5,709 nucleotides of DNA, taken from Deltaproteobacteria bacterium. Lineage in GTDB: Bacteria; Desulfobacterota; GWC2-55-46; DRQE01. Of the stretch, positions 5,690 through 5,709 are shown piece by piece (positions within the stretch are counted from its first letter, which is position 1; each line of letters begins with the position of its first letter). A program made the position numbers and the translations under genes. The stretch lies in contig DAOVXI010000115.1 of the NCBI GenBank assembly GCA_030636245.1, forward strand, positions 1-5,709. The letters are read 5' to 3'. The notes beneath the pieces are model-generated. The model did no database searches. It saw only the letters and a list, made by a program, of their open reading frames with translations, and was not told the origin of the DNA.

Positions 5690-5709
5690 ATGGCTGGACA
5701 TTCAAAATG
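5690..5709 (+). CDS. yebC: YebC/PmpR family protein, first codons only
   Basis: Only 20 bases are in view. They encode MAGHSK followed by TG, the first two bases of what would be Trp (TGG). MAGHSKW is the highly characteristic N terminus of the YebC/PmpR family, and a good Shine-Dalgarno precedes it. Family members are cytoplasmic proteins of about 240-250 residues. They were first described as DNA-binding transcriptional regulators, and some have more recently been linked to relieving ribosome stalling. In many bacteria yebC lies next to ruvC-ruvA-ruvB, which would be expected beyond this edge but cannot be seen. The gap of 108 bases from the activator gene and a possible own promoter suggest it is a separate unit. 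The identification rests on six residues, but they are distinctive. Confidence 0.8.

Overview
The window reads left to right on the + strand as one compact bacterial regulatory locus. It holds the 3' part of a DUF4390-family gene, an NtrY-like membrane sensor histidine kinase, an NtrX-like sigma-54-dependent response regulator, a second sigma-54 activator with a degenerate receiver domain, and the first 20 bases of a yebC/PmpR-family gene. I see no RNA gene, insertion sequence, CRISPR array or tRNA. No stretch over 300 bases lacks a gene. The gaps are 36, 175 and 108 bases, plus one 4-base overlap.

Organism: a Gram-negative type of bacterium is implied by the NtrY kinase with its extracytoplasmic sensor, the DUF4390 partner and two sigma-54 activators. 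GC is moderate (not counted). Ile codon ATA and Arg codons AGG/AGA are used heavily in all full genes, so codon use looks uniform and nothing suggests recent transfer. The set would fit a deltaproteobacterial or Nitrospirota-like lineage. That placement is inference from gene content and general style, and is weak.

Layout: 1-397 DUF4390 (5' end outside the window); 434-2674 ntrY-like, starting at TTG behind a good Shine-Dalgarno; 2671-4017 ntrX-like, joined to ntrY by an ATGA overlap and lacking its own Shine-Dalgarno; 4018-4192 an AT-rich intergenic region with nested AAAAGGT/ACCTTTT repeats; 4193-5581 the second activator; 5582-5689 an AT-rich leader with a weak promoter candidate; 5690-5709 the start of yebC.

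How they work together: NtrY should autophosphorylate at His532 and pass phosphate to Asp52 of NtrX, whose AAA+ and Fis-type domains would then act at target promoters. The second activator has kept the complete ATPase and DNA-binding machinery. Its receiver, however, has Ser-Ser for the acidic pocket, Glu52 for the phosphoacceptor Asp, Cys80 for Ser/Thr and Ile102 for the conserved Lys. It therefore looks like a phosphorylation-independent paralogue of NtrX placed just behind the NtrYX pair. The two activators also differ from the canonical GAFTGA sigma-54 contact loop at different positions (GAFTSA in the NtrX-like protein, GSFTGA in the second). This pairing is the most interesting content of the window.
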